From Clostridiales bacterium (lineage in GTDB: Bacteria; Bacillota; Clostridia; Oscillospirales; Oscillospiraceae): DNA of 52,306 nucleotides. Location: positions 1 through 52,306 of the forward strand of contig JAJQFJ010000057.1 of the NCBI GenBank assembly GCA_021201185.1, given 5' to 3'. This document shows, piece after piece, positions 7,319-15,453 of the stretch. The position numbers were made by a program, and so were the translations under genes. Each line of letters opens with the position of its first letter. The first letter of the stretch is position 1. Under the pieces are notes generated by a model. It had not been told where the DNA came from. It ran no database searches and saw nothing but the letters and a program-made list of their open reading frames with translations.

Positions 7319-9877
7319 ATGAAGCACTTTACAAAGCGTCTGCTCGCGGCGGTCTTATCCGCTGCCCTGGTACTGACCGGCAGCTCTCTTCCCGCCTGCG
7401 CAGCGGACAGCAGCGAGACCACAATGGTGACAGACGACGACCTGACCTATGTGGTCAATTTGGAGGAGCCCTCCTCCTGGGGAGCTACGCCCAACGAGGA
7501 GCAGCTCTGGTACATGAAGCAGGGCCTGGCGGCGTTCGTCCACTTCGGCCCGAATACCTTTAACAATGTGGAGTGGGGCGAGAGCTACGGCACCACCGAC
7601 CCCAGCGAAATCTTCACCCTCAGCGAGGACTTTGACGCCTATACCATGGTCAAGGCCCTCCAGGACGCGGGCTTTTCCCGCATTATCGTGACCGCCAAGC
7701 ACCACGACGGATTCTGCATCTGGCAGAGCGCGTACACGGACTACGACATGGGCTCCGTGGACTACAAGGACGGAGAGGGGGACATCCTGGCGGAGATCTC
7801 CGAGGCCTGTACCTACTACAACATGGACATGGGCATCTATCTCTCCCCCTGGGACATCCACGAGGACTATTACGGCTGCTTCGGCGACAACAACAACACA
7901 GCAAACTACGCCGGTTATACCGACTATAACGAGCTTTACATCGCCTGGATCACCGAGATCTGCACCGCCACAGACGAGGAAGGGAACTATCTCTACGGCA
8001 ACAACAACCCGAATCGTCGCTCTGACCGCTTTGTGGAGTGGTGGCTGGACGGGGCGCAGGGCTCCACCAACCACACTCAGACCTACGACTGGACGGGGAT
8101 TCTGAGCGCCATCCGGGAGACGAACCCCAACTGTCAGATTTTCGGCACCCACGCCGCCGGTAACGGCGTCAACGAGTCCGACGCGGCCCTGGCCAGCACC
8201 GGCGGCATCCACTGGATCGGCAACGAGAACGGCTACGCCTCCGACGAGACCTGGGCCAAGGTGACGGCAGGGGAGAACTACGAGAGCATGCGCACCTATG
8301 ACAGCAGTCTGGGACAGTATGTCATCAAGGGAGAGTCGGACGGCGACACCTGGTCGGTGCCGGAGGCGGACACCACCATTCTCTCCGGCGGCTGGTTCTG
8401 GAGCGAGAGCAAGGCATCCACCCTGCGCTCCCTGTCTGCCCTGGGAGACATCTATTTTAACTCCGTGGGCCATGGGGCCACCCTGCTGCTCAACGTGTCC
8501 CCGGACAACACCGGCTCTGTTCCGGACGAACAGCTGGAGCGTATTGCGGAATTTGCGGCGGCCATCAGCGAGACCTTTGACGAGGACTTCACCAAGGCCG
8601 ACGGCGTGACCGCCAGCGCCTCCTCCGTCTGGGGCAATTCCACGGAGTACGCCGCCTCCAACGTGCTGGACGAGATCGCAGACGGGGAGACCTACGACGA
8701 GACCTATTGGGCACCCGCAGAGGGGGAGAGCTCCGGCACCCTTGAGATCGACTTCGGCAAGACCCGGGTGTTCAACGTGGTCTCTCTGGAGGAGTACATC
8801 CAGAAGGGCCAGTGCATCTCCTCCTTCAAGGTGGAATACAAAAACGTATCCGGGGAGTGGGTGACATTTGCCTCCGGCTCCACCGTCTCCTCCATGCGGC
8901 TGTGCCGCGGCAATACGGTGGCAGGCTCTGCCATCCGCATCACCGTAGAGGCGGTGGATGAGGACGCCACCCCCATGCTGGTCAACGTGGGCGTCTATAA
9001 GGCGGCGGACAGCTTTGCCCTGGACGACGGCACGGTGGATTACTGCATCCATGAAAACACCGAACTGCAGAACGCCTCCGACGCCACCTGCACCACGGAC
9101 GGCTATACCGGCGACGTGGTCTGCACAGACTGCGGGGAGACCGTGGAAGCGGGCAGCGTCATTCCGGCCACCGGCCACAGCTACGAGGTGACGGCCTCCC
9201 AGGATGCCACCTGCACAGAGGACGGCTCTGTCACCTACACCTGCTCCGTCTGCGGCGACAGCTACACCGAGACGGTGGCGGCCACCGGGCACAGCTACGA
9301 GGTGACTGACTCGAAAGCTGCCACCTGCGCAGAGGACGGCTACGTCACCTACACCTGCTCCGTCTGCGGCGACAGCTACACCGAGACGGTGACGGCCACC
9401 GGCCACAGCTGGGACGCCGGTACGGTGACGAAGGAGGCCACCACAGAGGAGGAAGGGGAGATCACCTACACCTGCACTGCCTGCGGCGAGACGAAAACCG
9501 AGGTCATCGCAAAGGAGCTGAAGGTGCCGGAGGTGAGCGTGTCCGTCTCCATCAATTCCAACGGGAAGCTGTCCTTCACCGGAACCTATGAGGACTATGA
9601 GAACAGCGAGGACTATTACACGGTCACATCCCATGGCCTGGTCTATATGCTGTCCGCCAAGCTGAATTACAAGGCGCTGACGGTGAACACCTCCGGCCGC
9701 ACCCGCGTGAATTTCAGCAAGTACTCCGACATCGGCAGCTTTACCTACAGCATCACACCGGCCAGCAACGGGGCAAAGTATACCGTCCGGGCGTTCCTGG
9801 CGTATACGAACGCGGCGGGAAAGACGGTCTATGTCTACTCTGACCCCATCGAGACCAGCCTGAATGCCCTGAAATAG
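7319..9877 (+). CDS. Secreted GH29-family alpha-L-fucosidase with CxxC repeats
   Basis: An 852-residue exported glycosidase that would release L-fucose from host or mucin glycans outside the cell. The signal peptide ends near ACAAD at residue 29. The GH29 barrel occupies about 55-420: WYMKQGLAAFVHFG, IIVTAKHHDGFCIW, and WWLDGAQGS with Asp244 as the likely nucleophile. A discoidin-like (F5/8) carbohydrate-binding domain follows at about 425-560. Next come four CxxC units (for example YTCSVCGDSYTETV), two of them encoded by 114-bp tandem repeats, and a final beta domain of about 110 residues. There is no sorting signal. It lies 24 bp after the radical SAM gene with no terminator between, so it is probably in the same transcript; a functional link to the peptide is unproven. 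Confidence 0.88.
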   Translation: MKHFTKRLLAAVLSAALVLTGSSLPACAADSSETTMVTDDDLTYVVNLEEPSSWGATPNEEQLWYMKQGLAAFVHFGPNTFNNVEWGESYGTTDPSEIFTLSEDFDAYTMVKALQDAGFSRIIVTAKHHDGFCIWQSAYTDYDMGSVDYKDGEGDILAEISEACTYYNMDMGIYLSPWDIHEDYYGCFGDNNNTANYAGYTDYNELYIAWITEICTATDEEGNYLYGNNNPNRRSDRFVEWWLDGAQGSTNHTQTYDWTGILSAIRETNPNCQIFGTHAAGNGVNESDAALASTGGIHWIGNENGYASDETWAKVTAGENYESMRTYDSSLGQYVIKGESDGDTWSVPEADTTILSGGWFWSESKASTLRSLSALGDIYFNSVGHGATLLLNVSPDNTGSVPDEQLERIAEFAAAISETFDEDFTKADGVTASASSVWGNSTEYAASNVLDEIADGETYDETYWAPAEGESSGTLEIDFGKTRVFNVVSLEEYIQKGQCISSFKVEYKNVSGEWVTFASGSTVSSMRLCRGNTVAGSAIRITVEAVDEDATPMLVNVGVYKAADSFALDDGTVDYCIHENTELQNASDATCTTDGYTGDVVCTDCGETVEAGSVIPATGHSYEVTASQDATCTEDGSVTYTCSVCGDSYTETVAATGHSYEVTDSKAATCAEDGYVTYTCSVCGDSYTETVTATGHSWDAGTVTKEATTEEEGEITYTCTACGETKTEVIAKELKVPEVSVSVSINSNGKLSFTGTYEDYENSEDYYTVTSHGLVYMLSAKLNYKALTVNTSGRTRVNFSKYSDIGSFTYSITPASNGAKYTVRAFLAYTNAAGKTVYVYSDPIETSLNALK
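9167..9394 (+). repeat. Two tandem 114-bp repeats inside the fucosidase gene
   Basis: Units at 9167-9280 and 9281-9394 begin GCCACCGG(C/G)CACAGCTACGAGG and are nearly identical, with a partial third unit starting at 9395. Each encodes a 38-residue module with two CxxC-type pairs. Such modules are common as stalks in secreted proteins of gut Clostridia. Confidence 0.85.
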
Positions 9878-9922
9878 GAAAAGGCGCAACGCCAGAGGGC
9901 CTGCGTTCAAACGGCCCGGGCG

Positions 9923-9948
9923 GGGGCGGCGGAAGGCTCCGCCGCCCC
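9923..9948 (+). terminator. Strong GC hairpin after the fucosidase gene
   Basis: A perfect 11-bp stem GGGGCGGCGGA (9923-9933) / TCCGCCGCCCC (9938-9948) with loop AGGC. The downstream TGCTGCTTCCC is only moderately T-rich. It probably marks the end of the peptide/fucosidase operon. Confidence 0.55.
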
Positions 9949-10002
9949 TGCTGCTTCCCAGACGGACGGCAGACGCGCAGACAGAGAGGCGGTGAACGGA
10001 TT

Positions 10003-10779
10003 TTGTCGAAAAAGGTCGAGCATACCCGACGGAGCCCAACGGGCGATCTGACCGGGCGGCGGTTTGGCAGCCTGACCGTGGTCGGGCCGACGGAAAAGCG
10101 GGAGAACAGGCGCATCGTGTGGGAGTGCCGCTGTGACTGCGGGAACACGGAGTACGTGCAGACCCAGTATCTGAAGGACGGCAGCACGAAATGCTGTAAG
10201 ACCTGCCAGAAGGAGAACCGTCCCAAAAGGGACATCACCGGCCAGCGGTTCGGCAGCCTGACGGCGCTGTACCCCACGGAGCGGCGGGACCGCGATCAGT
10301 CGGTCATCTGGCACTGCCGCTGCGACTGCGGGAACGAGGTGGAGCACTCCTGCGCCGAGCTCCAGCGAAAGAGCTATATCAGCTGCGGCTGCCGGAAACG
10401 GCTCGCAGAGGAACAGCTGAAGGACCGGACGACCCACGTGGACGGGACGACGGTGGAGCTGCTCCGGGACAAAAAGGTGCGCAACGACAGCACCACCGGC
10501 GTGACCGGTGTGAACCTGTACCGGGGCAAATACAAGGCGGTAATCCATTTCCAGGGGAAAAAGTACTGCCTGGGGACCTACCGGACCATGGAGGAGGCAG
10601 CGGCTGCCCGGAAGAAGGCGGAGGAGTGCCTGTACGGGGAGTTCCTGACCTTCTATGACCAGTGGAAGGAGAAGGCGGACGCCAGCCCGGAGTGGGGACA
10701 GGAGAATCCGTTCCACATCTCTGTCAGCAGGACGGAGACGGGAGATTTCCGCGTCCTGATGCAGCCCAGACTGGCATAG
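10003..10779 (+). CDS. AP2-like DNA-binding protein with two Cys-rich repeats
   Basis: A 258-residue protein with two copies of an N-terminal module (about residues 14-68 and 76-127). Each starts with a GRRFGSLT or GQRFGSLT motif and carries a CxCxCGN metal-binding-like cluster (ECRCDCGN and HCRCDCGN). Then comes an AP2/ERF-like domain at about 160-205 (GVTGVNLYRGKYKAVIHFQ, then KYCLGTYRTMEEAAAARKKAEE). Such proteins occur mostly in phages, conjugative elements and next to HNH endonucleases, so this may be a remnant of mobile DNA. No integrase, phage gene or attachment site is nearby. The start is a TTG at 10003 behind AGAGAGGCGGTG; no in-frame ATG fits better. The DNA target is unknown. Confidence 0.7.
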   Translation: MSKKVEHTRRSPTGDLTGRRFGSLTVVGPTEKRENRRIVWECRCDCGNTEYVQTQYLKDGSTKCCKTCQKENRPKRDITGQRFGSLTALYPTERRDRDQSVIWHCRCDCGNEVEHSCAELQRKSYISCGCRKRLAEEQLKDRTTHVDGTTVELLRDKKVRNDSTTGVTGVNLYRGKYKAVIHFQGKKYCLGTYRTMEEAAAARKKAEECLYGEFLTFYDQWKEKADASPEWGQENPFHISVSRTETGDFRVLMQPRLA

Positions 10780-10804
10780 AAAAACGAATGTGCGATATGA
10801 TTGT

Positions 10805-10836
10805 CCCCCATTTCCCTGATGCTCGGGAAATGGGGG
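10805..10836. terminator. Terminator between the AP2-like gene and the sodium-pump genes
   Basis: A perfect 12-bp stem CCCCCATTTCCC (10805-10816) / GGGAAATGGGGG (10825-10836) with an 8-nt loop, followed on the plus strand by CGTATCTGTTTTA. It lies between convergent genes and may serve both. Confidence 0.75.
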
Positions 10837-10926
10837 GCGTATCTGTTTTAGGAGAAATGGCGGCTGGTGGCTCTGTCCCGTCGGCCGCCCTTTTCCGTCT
10901 CTCCGGGAGTTGGCTCAGGAGACCGC

Positions 10927-11061
10927 TTATTTCCGCTTCCGCCGCTGTGCGGCCAGAGTGATGATGTTGAGCAGCTGGATGACCACAATGATGACCAGCG
11001 TGACCACAAAGACGCCCAGCCAGCCCAGGAGACACTTGAGGACGATGGTTCCGATATCCAT
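10927..11061 (-). CDS. 44-residue OadG-like sodium-pump gamma subunit
   Basis: A short minus-strand gene with a perfect AAAGGAG site before its ATG. It encodes one hydrophobic helix (about residues 4-36, including GWLGVFVVTLVIIVVIQLL) and ends with a basic QRRKRK tail. Its place 18 bp after a sodium-pump beta subunit, its single helix and its charged C-terminus match the small gamma (OadG-type) subunits of sodium-translocating decarboxylases, which help assemble the complex in the membrane. It is shorter than typical gamma subunits (about 80 residues) and lacks their cytoplasmic zinc-binding tail. The coding call is firm because of the ribosome site; the OadG assignment rests on context. Confidence 0.7.
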   Translation of the reverse strand: MDIGTIVLKCLLGWLGVFVVTLVIIVVIQLLNIITLAAQRRKRK

Positions 11062-11079
11062 AGAAAACGCTCCTTTCTA

Positions 11080-12201
11080 TCAGGCAAACAGGGTCAGAAT
11101 CAGGCCCCCGGCGATGACCGAGGCGATCTGGCCGGAGACGTTGACCCCGGCGGCGTGCATGAGCAGGAAGTTCTGGGGGTCCTCCTCCAGACCCATCTTG
11201 TGGATGACCCGGGCGGACATGGGGAAGGCGGAGATGCCCGCCGCGCCGATCATGGGGTTGATCTTGTCCTTGGCGAACAGGTTGTAGATCTTGGCCACCA
11301 GTACGCCGCCCACCGTGTCAAAGATGAAGGCGACCAGGCCCAGACCCAGGATCATCAGGGTCTCCTTGTTCAGGAAGGCCTCCGCCTGCATTTTGGAGGC
11401 CACAGTGATGCCCAGAAACAGGGTGATGAGGTTGGCCAGCACCTTCTGGGCGGTGTCGGACAGGCTGTCCAGCACGCCGCACTCCCGGATGAGGTTGCCG
11501 AACATGAGGAAGCCGATGAGGGCCACGCTCCGGGGTGCCACCAGTCCGGCGATGATGGTGATGATGATGGGGAAAAGGATTTTTGTGGTCTTGGTCACCT
11601 CCCGCCCGGCGTACTTCATCCGGATGCGCCGCTCCTTTTGGGTGGTGATGAGCCGGATGACCGGGGGCTGGATGATGGGGACCAGAGCCATGTAGGAGTA
11701 GGCCACCACAATGATGGGGCCCACATACTGGCTGTTGAGGTAGTTTGCCACAAAGATGGAGGTGGGGCCGTCGGCGGCGCCGATGATGGCGATGGAGGCG
11801 GCGTCGGCGATGTCAAAGCCCAGGAGAGAGGCCATGATGAGGGTAAAGAAGATGCCGAACTGGGCCGCTGCCCCGAAGATCATCAGCTTGGGGTTGGAGA
11901 GCAGGGGGGTGAAGTCGATCATCGCCCCGATGCCCACAAAGAGCAGCAGGGGGAACAGCTCGTTGGAGATGCCGGAGTCAAAGAGCACATCCAGCACGCC
12001 GGTCTCCTCGATGCCGTCGATGATCTGGGTCACCGCCCCAGACTGAGGCAGGTTCACCAGAATGGTGCCAAAGCCGATGGGCAGCAGCAGGGTAGGCTCC
12101 ATGTCCTTAGCGATGGCCAGATAGATCAGCAGCCCGCCGATGAGCCACATGACCACCTGCTGCCACTGGAGATTGAGAACGTTGCCAAACAGGTCTGCCA
12201 T
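11080..12201 (-). CDS. Sodium ion-translocating decarboxylase beta subunit
   Basis: A 373-residue polytopic membrane protein of the OadB/GcdB/MmdB family. It couples decarboxylation of a carboxybiotin to export of Na+. Family segments are clear: PLLLFVGIGAMIDFTPLLSNP, GAAAQFGIFFTL, the ADAASIAIIGAADGPTSIF core with the conserved DGPT, and GVLVAKIYNLFAKDKINPMIGAAGISAFPMSARV near the C-terminus. The ATG at 12201 has AAAGGAG upstream; a longer in-frame start exists but has no ribosome site and would run into the leader terminator. The 44-residue gamma-like gene follows 18 bp later. No alpha (carboxyltransferase) or biotin carrier gene is in the window, so the substrate cannot be named. A structured leader with a terminator precedes it. 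Confidence 0.9.
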   Translation of the reverse strand: MADLFGNVLNLQWQQVVMWLIGGLLIYLAIAKDMEPTLLLPIGFGTILVNLPQSGAVTQIIDGIEETGVLDVLFDSGISNELFPLLLFVGIGAMIDFTPLLSNPKLMIFGAAAQFGIFFTLIMASLLGFDIADAASIAIIGAADGPTSIFVANYLNSQYVGPIIVVAYSYMALVPIIQPPVIRLITTQKERRIRMKYAGREVTKTTKILFPIIITIIAGLVAPRSVALIGFLMFGNLIRECGVLDSLSDTAQKVLANLITLFLGITVASKMQAEAFLNKETLMILGLGLVAFIFDTVGGVLVAKIYNLFAKDKINPMIGAAGISAFPMSARVIHKMGLEEDPQNFLLMHAAGVNVSGQIASVIAGGLILTLFA

Positions 12202-12248
12202 AGGAAAATCTCCTTTCTGTCTTGCAGAGATGGGGGAGAAAGACAAAA

Positions 12249-12293
12249 CCTTTGCCGGGGACAGAAGAACACACACTCTGTCTCCGGCAAAGG
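12249..12293 (-). terminator. Leader terminator of the sodium-pump operon
   Basis: A 17-bp stem with one mismatch (G-T wobble) pairs 12293-12277 with 12265-12249 around an 11-nt loop. On the minus strand it is followed by TTTTGTCTTTCT, a usable T-tract. It sits 48 bp before the beta-subunit ATG and after that operon's own promoter, with no minus-strand gene between, so it must act as an attenuator. Confidence 0.75.
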
Positions 12294-12381
12294 GCTCGCT
12301 CTTTGAGAAGGCTCCGGGCATTGTGCCGTACTGACGGGGCCATCACGTCCGGAAAACCGGCCGCAAGCTACTCCCCCCTGC
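12287..12381 (-). promoter_or_regulatory. Candidate riboswitch aptamer, yybP-ykoY-like
   Basis: In the leader of the sodium-pump operon, P1 pairs GCAGGGGG (minus strand, 12381-12374) with CCCTTTGC (12294-12287), including two G-U pairs. Directly inside P1 is GGGGGGAGTAGC, and just before the 3' strand is GCGAGCCC. These match the hallmarks GGGGAGUAGC and GCGAGACCUUUGC that I recall for the yybP-ykoY (Mn2+) class. Between them are a CCGG-TTTT-CCGG hairpin and CGTCAGTACGG. The P1 3' strand is also the first half of the terminator hairpin at 12249-12293, so a folded aptamer would prevent termination (ON switch). The ligand class is not certain; a sodium-sensing RNA would suit the gene better. 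Confidence 0.55.
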
Positions 12382-12422
12382 GGGAATGGACCGCCCGGCA
12401 AAGCTCCGGCGGCTCCGATAAA

Positions 12423-12451
12423 AGAATATCGGATATGGGGAAAAATGTCAA
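12423..12451 (-). promoter_or_regulatory. Promoter of the sodium-pump operon
   Basis: Minus-strand TTGACA (12451-12446), a 17-bp spacer and TATTCT (12428-12423). This gives a leader of about 215 nt before the beta-subunit ATG, long enough for the aptamer and terminator described here. Confidence 0.7.
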
Positions 12452-12500
12452 GAGTTTGGTGCAGAGTTTTCAAATAAATCTGCGTCCTCCCACAATCCCT

Positions 12501-12560
12501 GTTTGAATGACCTCCCGATGGACTACAATAGAGGAAAACGGCCCGGAGGTCGGGCTTTTT
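12501..12560 (+). promoter_or_regulatory. Possible promoter and short attenuator before the Clp gene
   Basis: TACAAT (12524-12529) lies 17 bp after a weak GTTTGA, or 15 bp after TTGAAT. Just downstream, GCCCG-GAGGT-CGGGC (12541-12555) is followed by TTTTT, a small terminator-like hairpin in front of the Clp ribosome site. No CtsR or CIRCE box was found. Confidence 0.35.
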
Positions 12561-12578
12561 CTGGCAGGAGGACAAACC

Positions 12579-15017
12579 ATGGGAGACACAGTCTTTTCCG
12601 CCACGGCCCAGGAGGCCATCGGCTATTCCAGGGAGATCGCCAGCAGGCTGGGCCACGGCTACGTTGGCTCGGAGCATCTGCTCCTGTCCCTGCTCCACTT
12701 TGAGCGGGGACAGGGGGCGCAGCTGCTGCTCCGCCACGGAGTTCAGGAGTCGGCCCTCCGCCGCTGGGTGGTGGAGCTGGTGGGGGAGGGGACGCCGGGA
12801 GCCGCCCCGGAGCTGGGCCTGACCCCCTGCTGTCGGCACATCATCCGGCTGGCGGCGGAGGAACAGGGCCGTCTGCGAAGCGGTGAGGTGACGCCGGACC
12901 ACCTGATGCTGGGGATGCTCCGGGAACGAGAGGGCATGGCCTGCCTGCTGCTGAAGCGGGCGAAGCTGGACTGCCCCCTGGTCTACCGGCAGCTGGCCGC
13001 CCTCATGGGGGACGGGAGCGGGGCGGCCTCCCCCTCCCGAAAGCAGGGCCGGGAGACGGAGACGGTGCGGGAGTCCCGGCTGCTGGACCAGTTTGGCCGG
13101 GACCTGACCCGAATGGCGGAAAACGGCCGGTTAGACCCGGTGACCGGCCGGGAGCAGGAGCTGGACCGGATGATTCAGATTTTATGCCGCCGGACGAAGA
13201 ACAACCCCATCCTGCTGGGCGACCCGGGGGTGGGCAAGACCGCCGTGGCGGAGGCCCTGGCCCAGCGGATTGCCGACGGCCGGGTGCCATCCCCCCTCCG
13301 GGAAAAGCGGATACTGGCGGTGGACCTGTCCTCCACCGTGGCGGGCACCAAGTACCGGGGGGAGTTTGAGGAGCGGGTGAAGCGCATCCTCCGGGAGGTC
13401 CAGCGGCTGGGCAACATCATCCTGTTTATCGACGAGATACACACACTCATCGGCGCGGGCTCGGCAGAGGGCTCCATCGACGCGGCGGACATCCTCAAGC
13501 CCGCCCTGAGCCGGGGAGAGCTACAGGTCATCGGGGCCACCACCCAGGAGGAGTACCGAAAGCACATCTGCAAGGACGCCGCCCTGGCCCGCCGGTTCCA
13601 GCCCATCCAGGTGGAGCCGCCGGACCGGGCCACATCCGTTGCGATTTTGACATCCCTCCGGCCCCGGTACGAGGCCCACCACCGGCTGACCATCTCCCAG
13701 GGGGCCATCGAGGCGGCGGTGGACTACTCCGTCCGCTATCTGCCGGACCGGTTCCTGCCGGACAAGGCCATCGACCTGATGGACGAGGCGGCGGCCCGGG
13801 TGCGCATCCGGCTGGAGACCCCCTCCGACGGGTGCCGACAGCTGGAGGTGAAGCTCCAGTCCGTCCAGCAGCAGCTGGAGGAGACGGTGCGCAGTCAGGA
13901 CTTTGAACAGGCGGCCCTCCTGCGGGACGCCGAGCTGAGCTTCCGCCGCCAGCTCCAGGAGGCGAGACGCCGCCCGGGCGTCCAGCCCCCGCCCCAGGTG
14001 GAGGCGGAGGACGTGGCGGAGGTGGTCGCCCGCTGGACAGGTGTGCCGTTGCAGAGCATCACCCAGGGCGAGGCGGAGCGGCTGCTCTGTCTGGAGGAAC
14101 GGCTCCGCTGCCGGGTGGTGGGCCAGGACGAGGCGGTGCAGGCGGTCAGCGCCGCCATCCGCCGGAGCCGGGCCGGGCTTCAGGAGGAGACGCGGCCCAT
14201 CGGCTGCTTCCTGTTTGCAGGCTCCTCCGGGGTGGGCAAGACGGAGCTGTGCCGCGCCCTGGCAGAGGCGCTGTTCGGGGACCAGAGCGCCCTTCTGCGG
14301 CTGGACATGAGCGAATATATGGAGGCCCACTCCGTCTCCCGGCTCATCGGCTCCCCTCCGGGCTATGTGGGCCACGAGGAAGGTGGACGGCTCACCGAGG
14401 CAGTGCGGCAGCGGCCCTATCGGGTCATCCTGCTGGACGAACTGGAAAAGGCCCACGCCGACGTGTGGAACCTACTCCTTCAGATCATGGAGGAGGGCTC
14501 CCTCACGGACAGCCAGGGCCAACGGGCGGATTTTCGGAATACGGTGCTGGTGATGACCACCAACGCGGGAGGGGAGGCGCTGGCGAAGGCGCGTCAGCCC
14601 CTGGGCTTCGGCACGCCGGGACAGGAGGCGGAGGGGCAGGCGGCGCGAAAGGCCCTCTCCCGGCTGTTCCGTCCGGAGTTTCTCAACCGCATCGACGAGG
14701 TGATCTGCTTCCGGCCCCTGGGAGAGGGGGAGATGCGGCAGATCGCCGGGCTGATGCTCCGGCAGACGGGGGAGCGGTTCCGGCGGCTGGGGGTCACGCT
14801 GAACGTGACAGACGCCGCCCTGACCCGGATCGCCGACCAGGGCCGGGACCAGAGCCTGGGCGCGCGGCCTCTGCGCCGGTATATCCGCCGCAGCATCGAG
14901 GACCCCGCCTCCCGGCTGCTGCTGGAGGGGCGGCTGCTCGCCGGGGTTGTCCTCACCGTCTCGGCGGCAGGGGAGGGGCTGACCCTGACGGTGGAGCCGG
15001 GGCCTCAGATGACGTAG
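12579..15017 (+). CDS. clpC: ClpC-type AAA+ protein unfoldase
   Basis: An 812-residue HSP100 ATPase that would unfold proteins for ClpP. The N-domain (1-150) has two Clp_N repeats beginning FSATAQEAIGYSREIASRLGHGYVGSEHLL. The first AAA module has GDPGVGKTAVAEAL and FIDEIHTLIGAGSAEGSIDA. A UVR-like coiled middle segment (LEETVRSQDFEQAALLRDAE) marks it as ClpC rather than ClpA or ClpB. The second AAA module has GSSGVGKTELCRALAEALFG and ILLDELEKAH. A LGFG tripeptide region (ARQPLGFGTPG) is the likely ClpP-docking loop. The ATG at 12579 has GGAGG 7 nt upstream. It stands alone, without ctsR, mcsA or mcsB. Its last 13 bp overlap the convergent Rrf2 gene. Confidence 0.9.
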   Translation: MGDTVFSATAQEAIGYSREIASRLGHGYVGSEHLLLSLLHFERGQGAQLLLRHGVQESALRRWVVELVGEGTPGAAPELGLTPCCRHIIRLAAEEQGRLRSGEVTPDHLMLGMLREREGMACLLLKRAKLDCPLVYRQLAALMGDGSGAASPSRKQGRETETVRESRLLDQFGRDLTRMAENGRLDPVTGREQELDRMIQILCRRTKNNPILLGDPGVGKTAVAEALAQRIADGRVPSPLREKRILAVDLSSTVAGTKYRGEFEERVKRILREVQRLGNIILFIDEIHTLIGAGSAEGSIDAADILKPALSRGELQVIGATTQEEYRKHICKDAALARRFQPIQVEPPDRATSVAILTSLRPRYEAHHRLTISQGAIEAAVDYSVRYLPDRFLPDKAIDLMDEAAARVRIRLETPSDGCRQLEVKLQSVQQQLEETVRSQDFEQAALLRDAELSFRRQLQEARRRPGVQPPPQVEAEDVAEVVARWTGVPLQSITQGEAERLLCLEERLRCRVVGQDEAVQAVSAAIRRSRAGLQEETRPIGCFLFAGSSGVGKTELCRALAEALFGDQSALLRLDMSEYMEAHSVSRLIGSPPGYVGHEEGGRLTEAVRQRPYRVILLDELEKAHADVWNLLLQIMEEGSLTDSQGQRADFRNTVLVMTTNAGGEALAKARQPLGFGTPGQEAEGQAARKALSRLFRPEFLNRIDEVICFRPLGEGEMRQIAGLMLRQTGERFRRLGVTLNVTDAALTRIADQGRDQSLGARPLRRYIRRSIEDPASRLLLEGRLLAGVVLTVSAAGEGLTLTVEPGPQMT

Positions 15018-15433
15018 TCGTTGCCCGCCTCTCCCGTCTCCATCAGGTCGGCGATGGTGACGCTGTCCAGATAGCCGCTGACCATGTCGTCGAGCTTTTT
15101 CCACATGGGCAGGGTGCGGCAGCCGGACATCCGGGGGCAGCACTCCGCCCCTGGCTCCAGACAGGACACCGGGGCCATGCTCACCTCGGTGAGCCGGAGG
15201 ACGCTGGCCACCGTATACTCCTCCGGGGGGCGGACCAGACGATAGCCGCCCCCCTTGCCCCGGAGGCCGGTGAGCAGCCGGTTCTGCACCAGGGCCTTCA
15301 GGATGTTTTCCAGATACTTCTCGGAGATCTCCTGCCGGTCGGCGATCTCCTTCAGGGGCACATAGCCGCCGCCCTGATGCTCCGCCAGGTCGATCATGAC
15401 CCGCAGGGCGTAACGGCCTCTTGTTGAAATCAT
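15005..15433 (-). CDS. Rrf2-family transcription regulator
   Basis: A 142-residue winged-helix regulator. The HTH is in ISTRGRYALRVMIDLAEHQ through KEIADRQEISEKYLENILKAL, then the wing LRGKGGGYRLVRPPEEYTV. It has a Cys cluster (CLEPGAECCPRMSGC, about residues 93-107) in the place where IscR and NsrR bind an Fe-S cluster, so it may sense iron-sulfur status, redox state or NO. I chose the ATG at 15433 (GAGGTG 6 nt upstream) over a GTG at 15442. No target gene is adjacent; a palindrome over its own -10 suggests autoregulation. It is convergent with, and overlaps, the Clp gene. Confidence 0.88.
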   Translation of the reverse strand: MISTRGRYALRVMIDLAEHQGGGYVPLKEIADRQEISEKYLENILKALVQNRLLTGLRGKGGGYRLVRPPEEYTVASVLRLTEVSMAPVSCLEPGAECCPRMSGCRTLPMWKKLDDMVSGYLDSVTIADLMETGEAGNDYVI

Positions 15434-15453
15434 ACGGTTCACCTCGTGAAATG

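Noticed and set aside
7355..10039. 894-codon open frame on the minus strand opposite the fucosidase
   Set aside because: It mirrors the codon bias of the real gene, is Val/Gly/His-rich without domains, and has no ribosome site.
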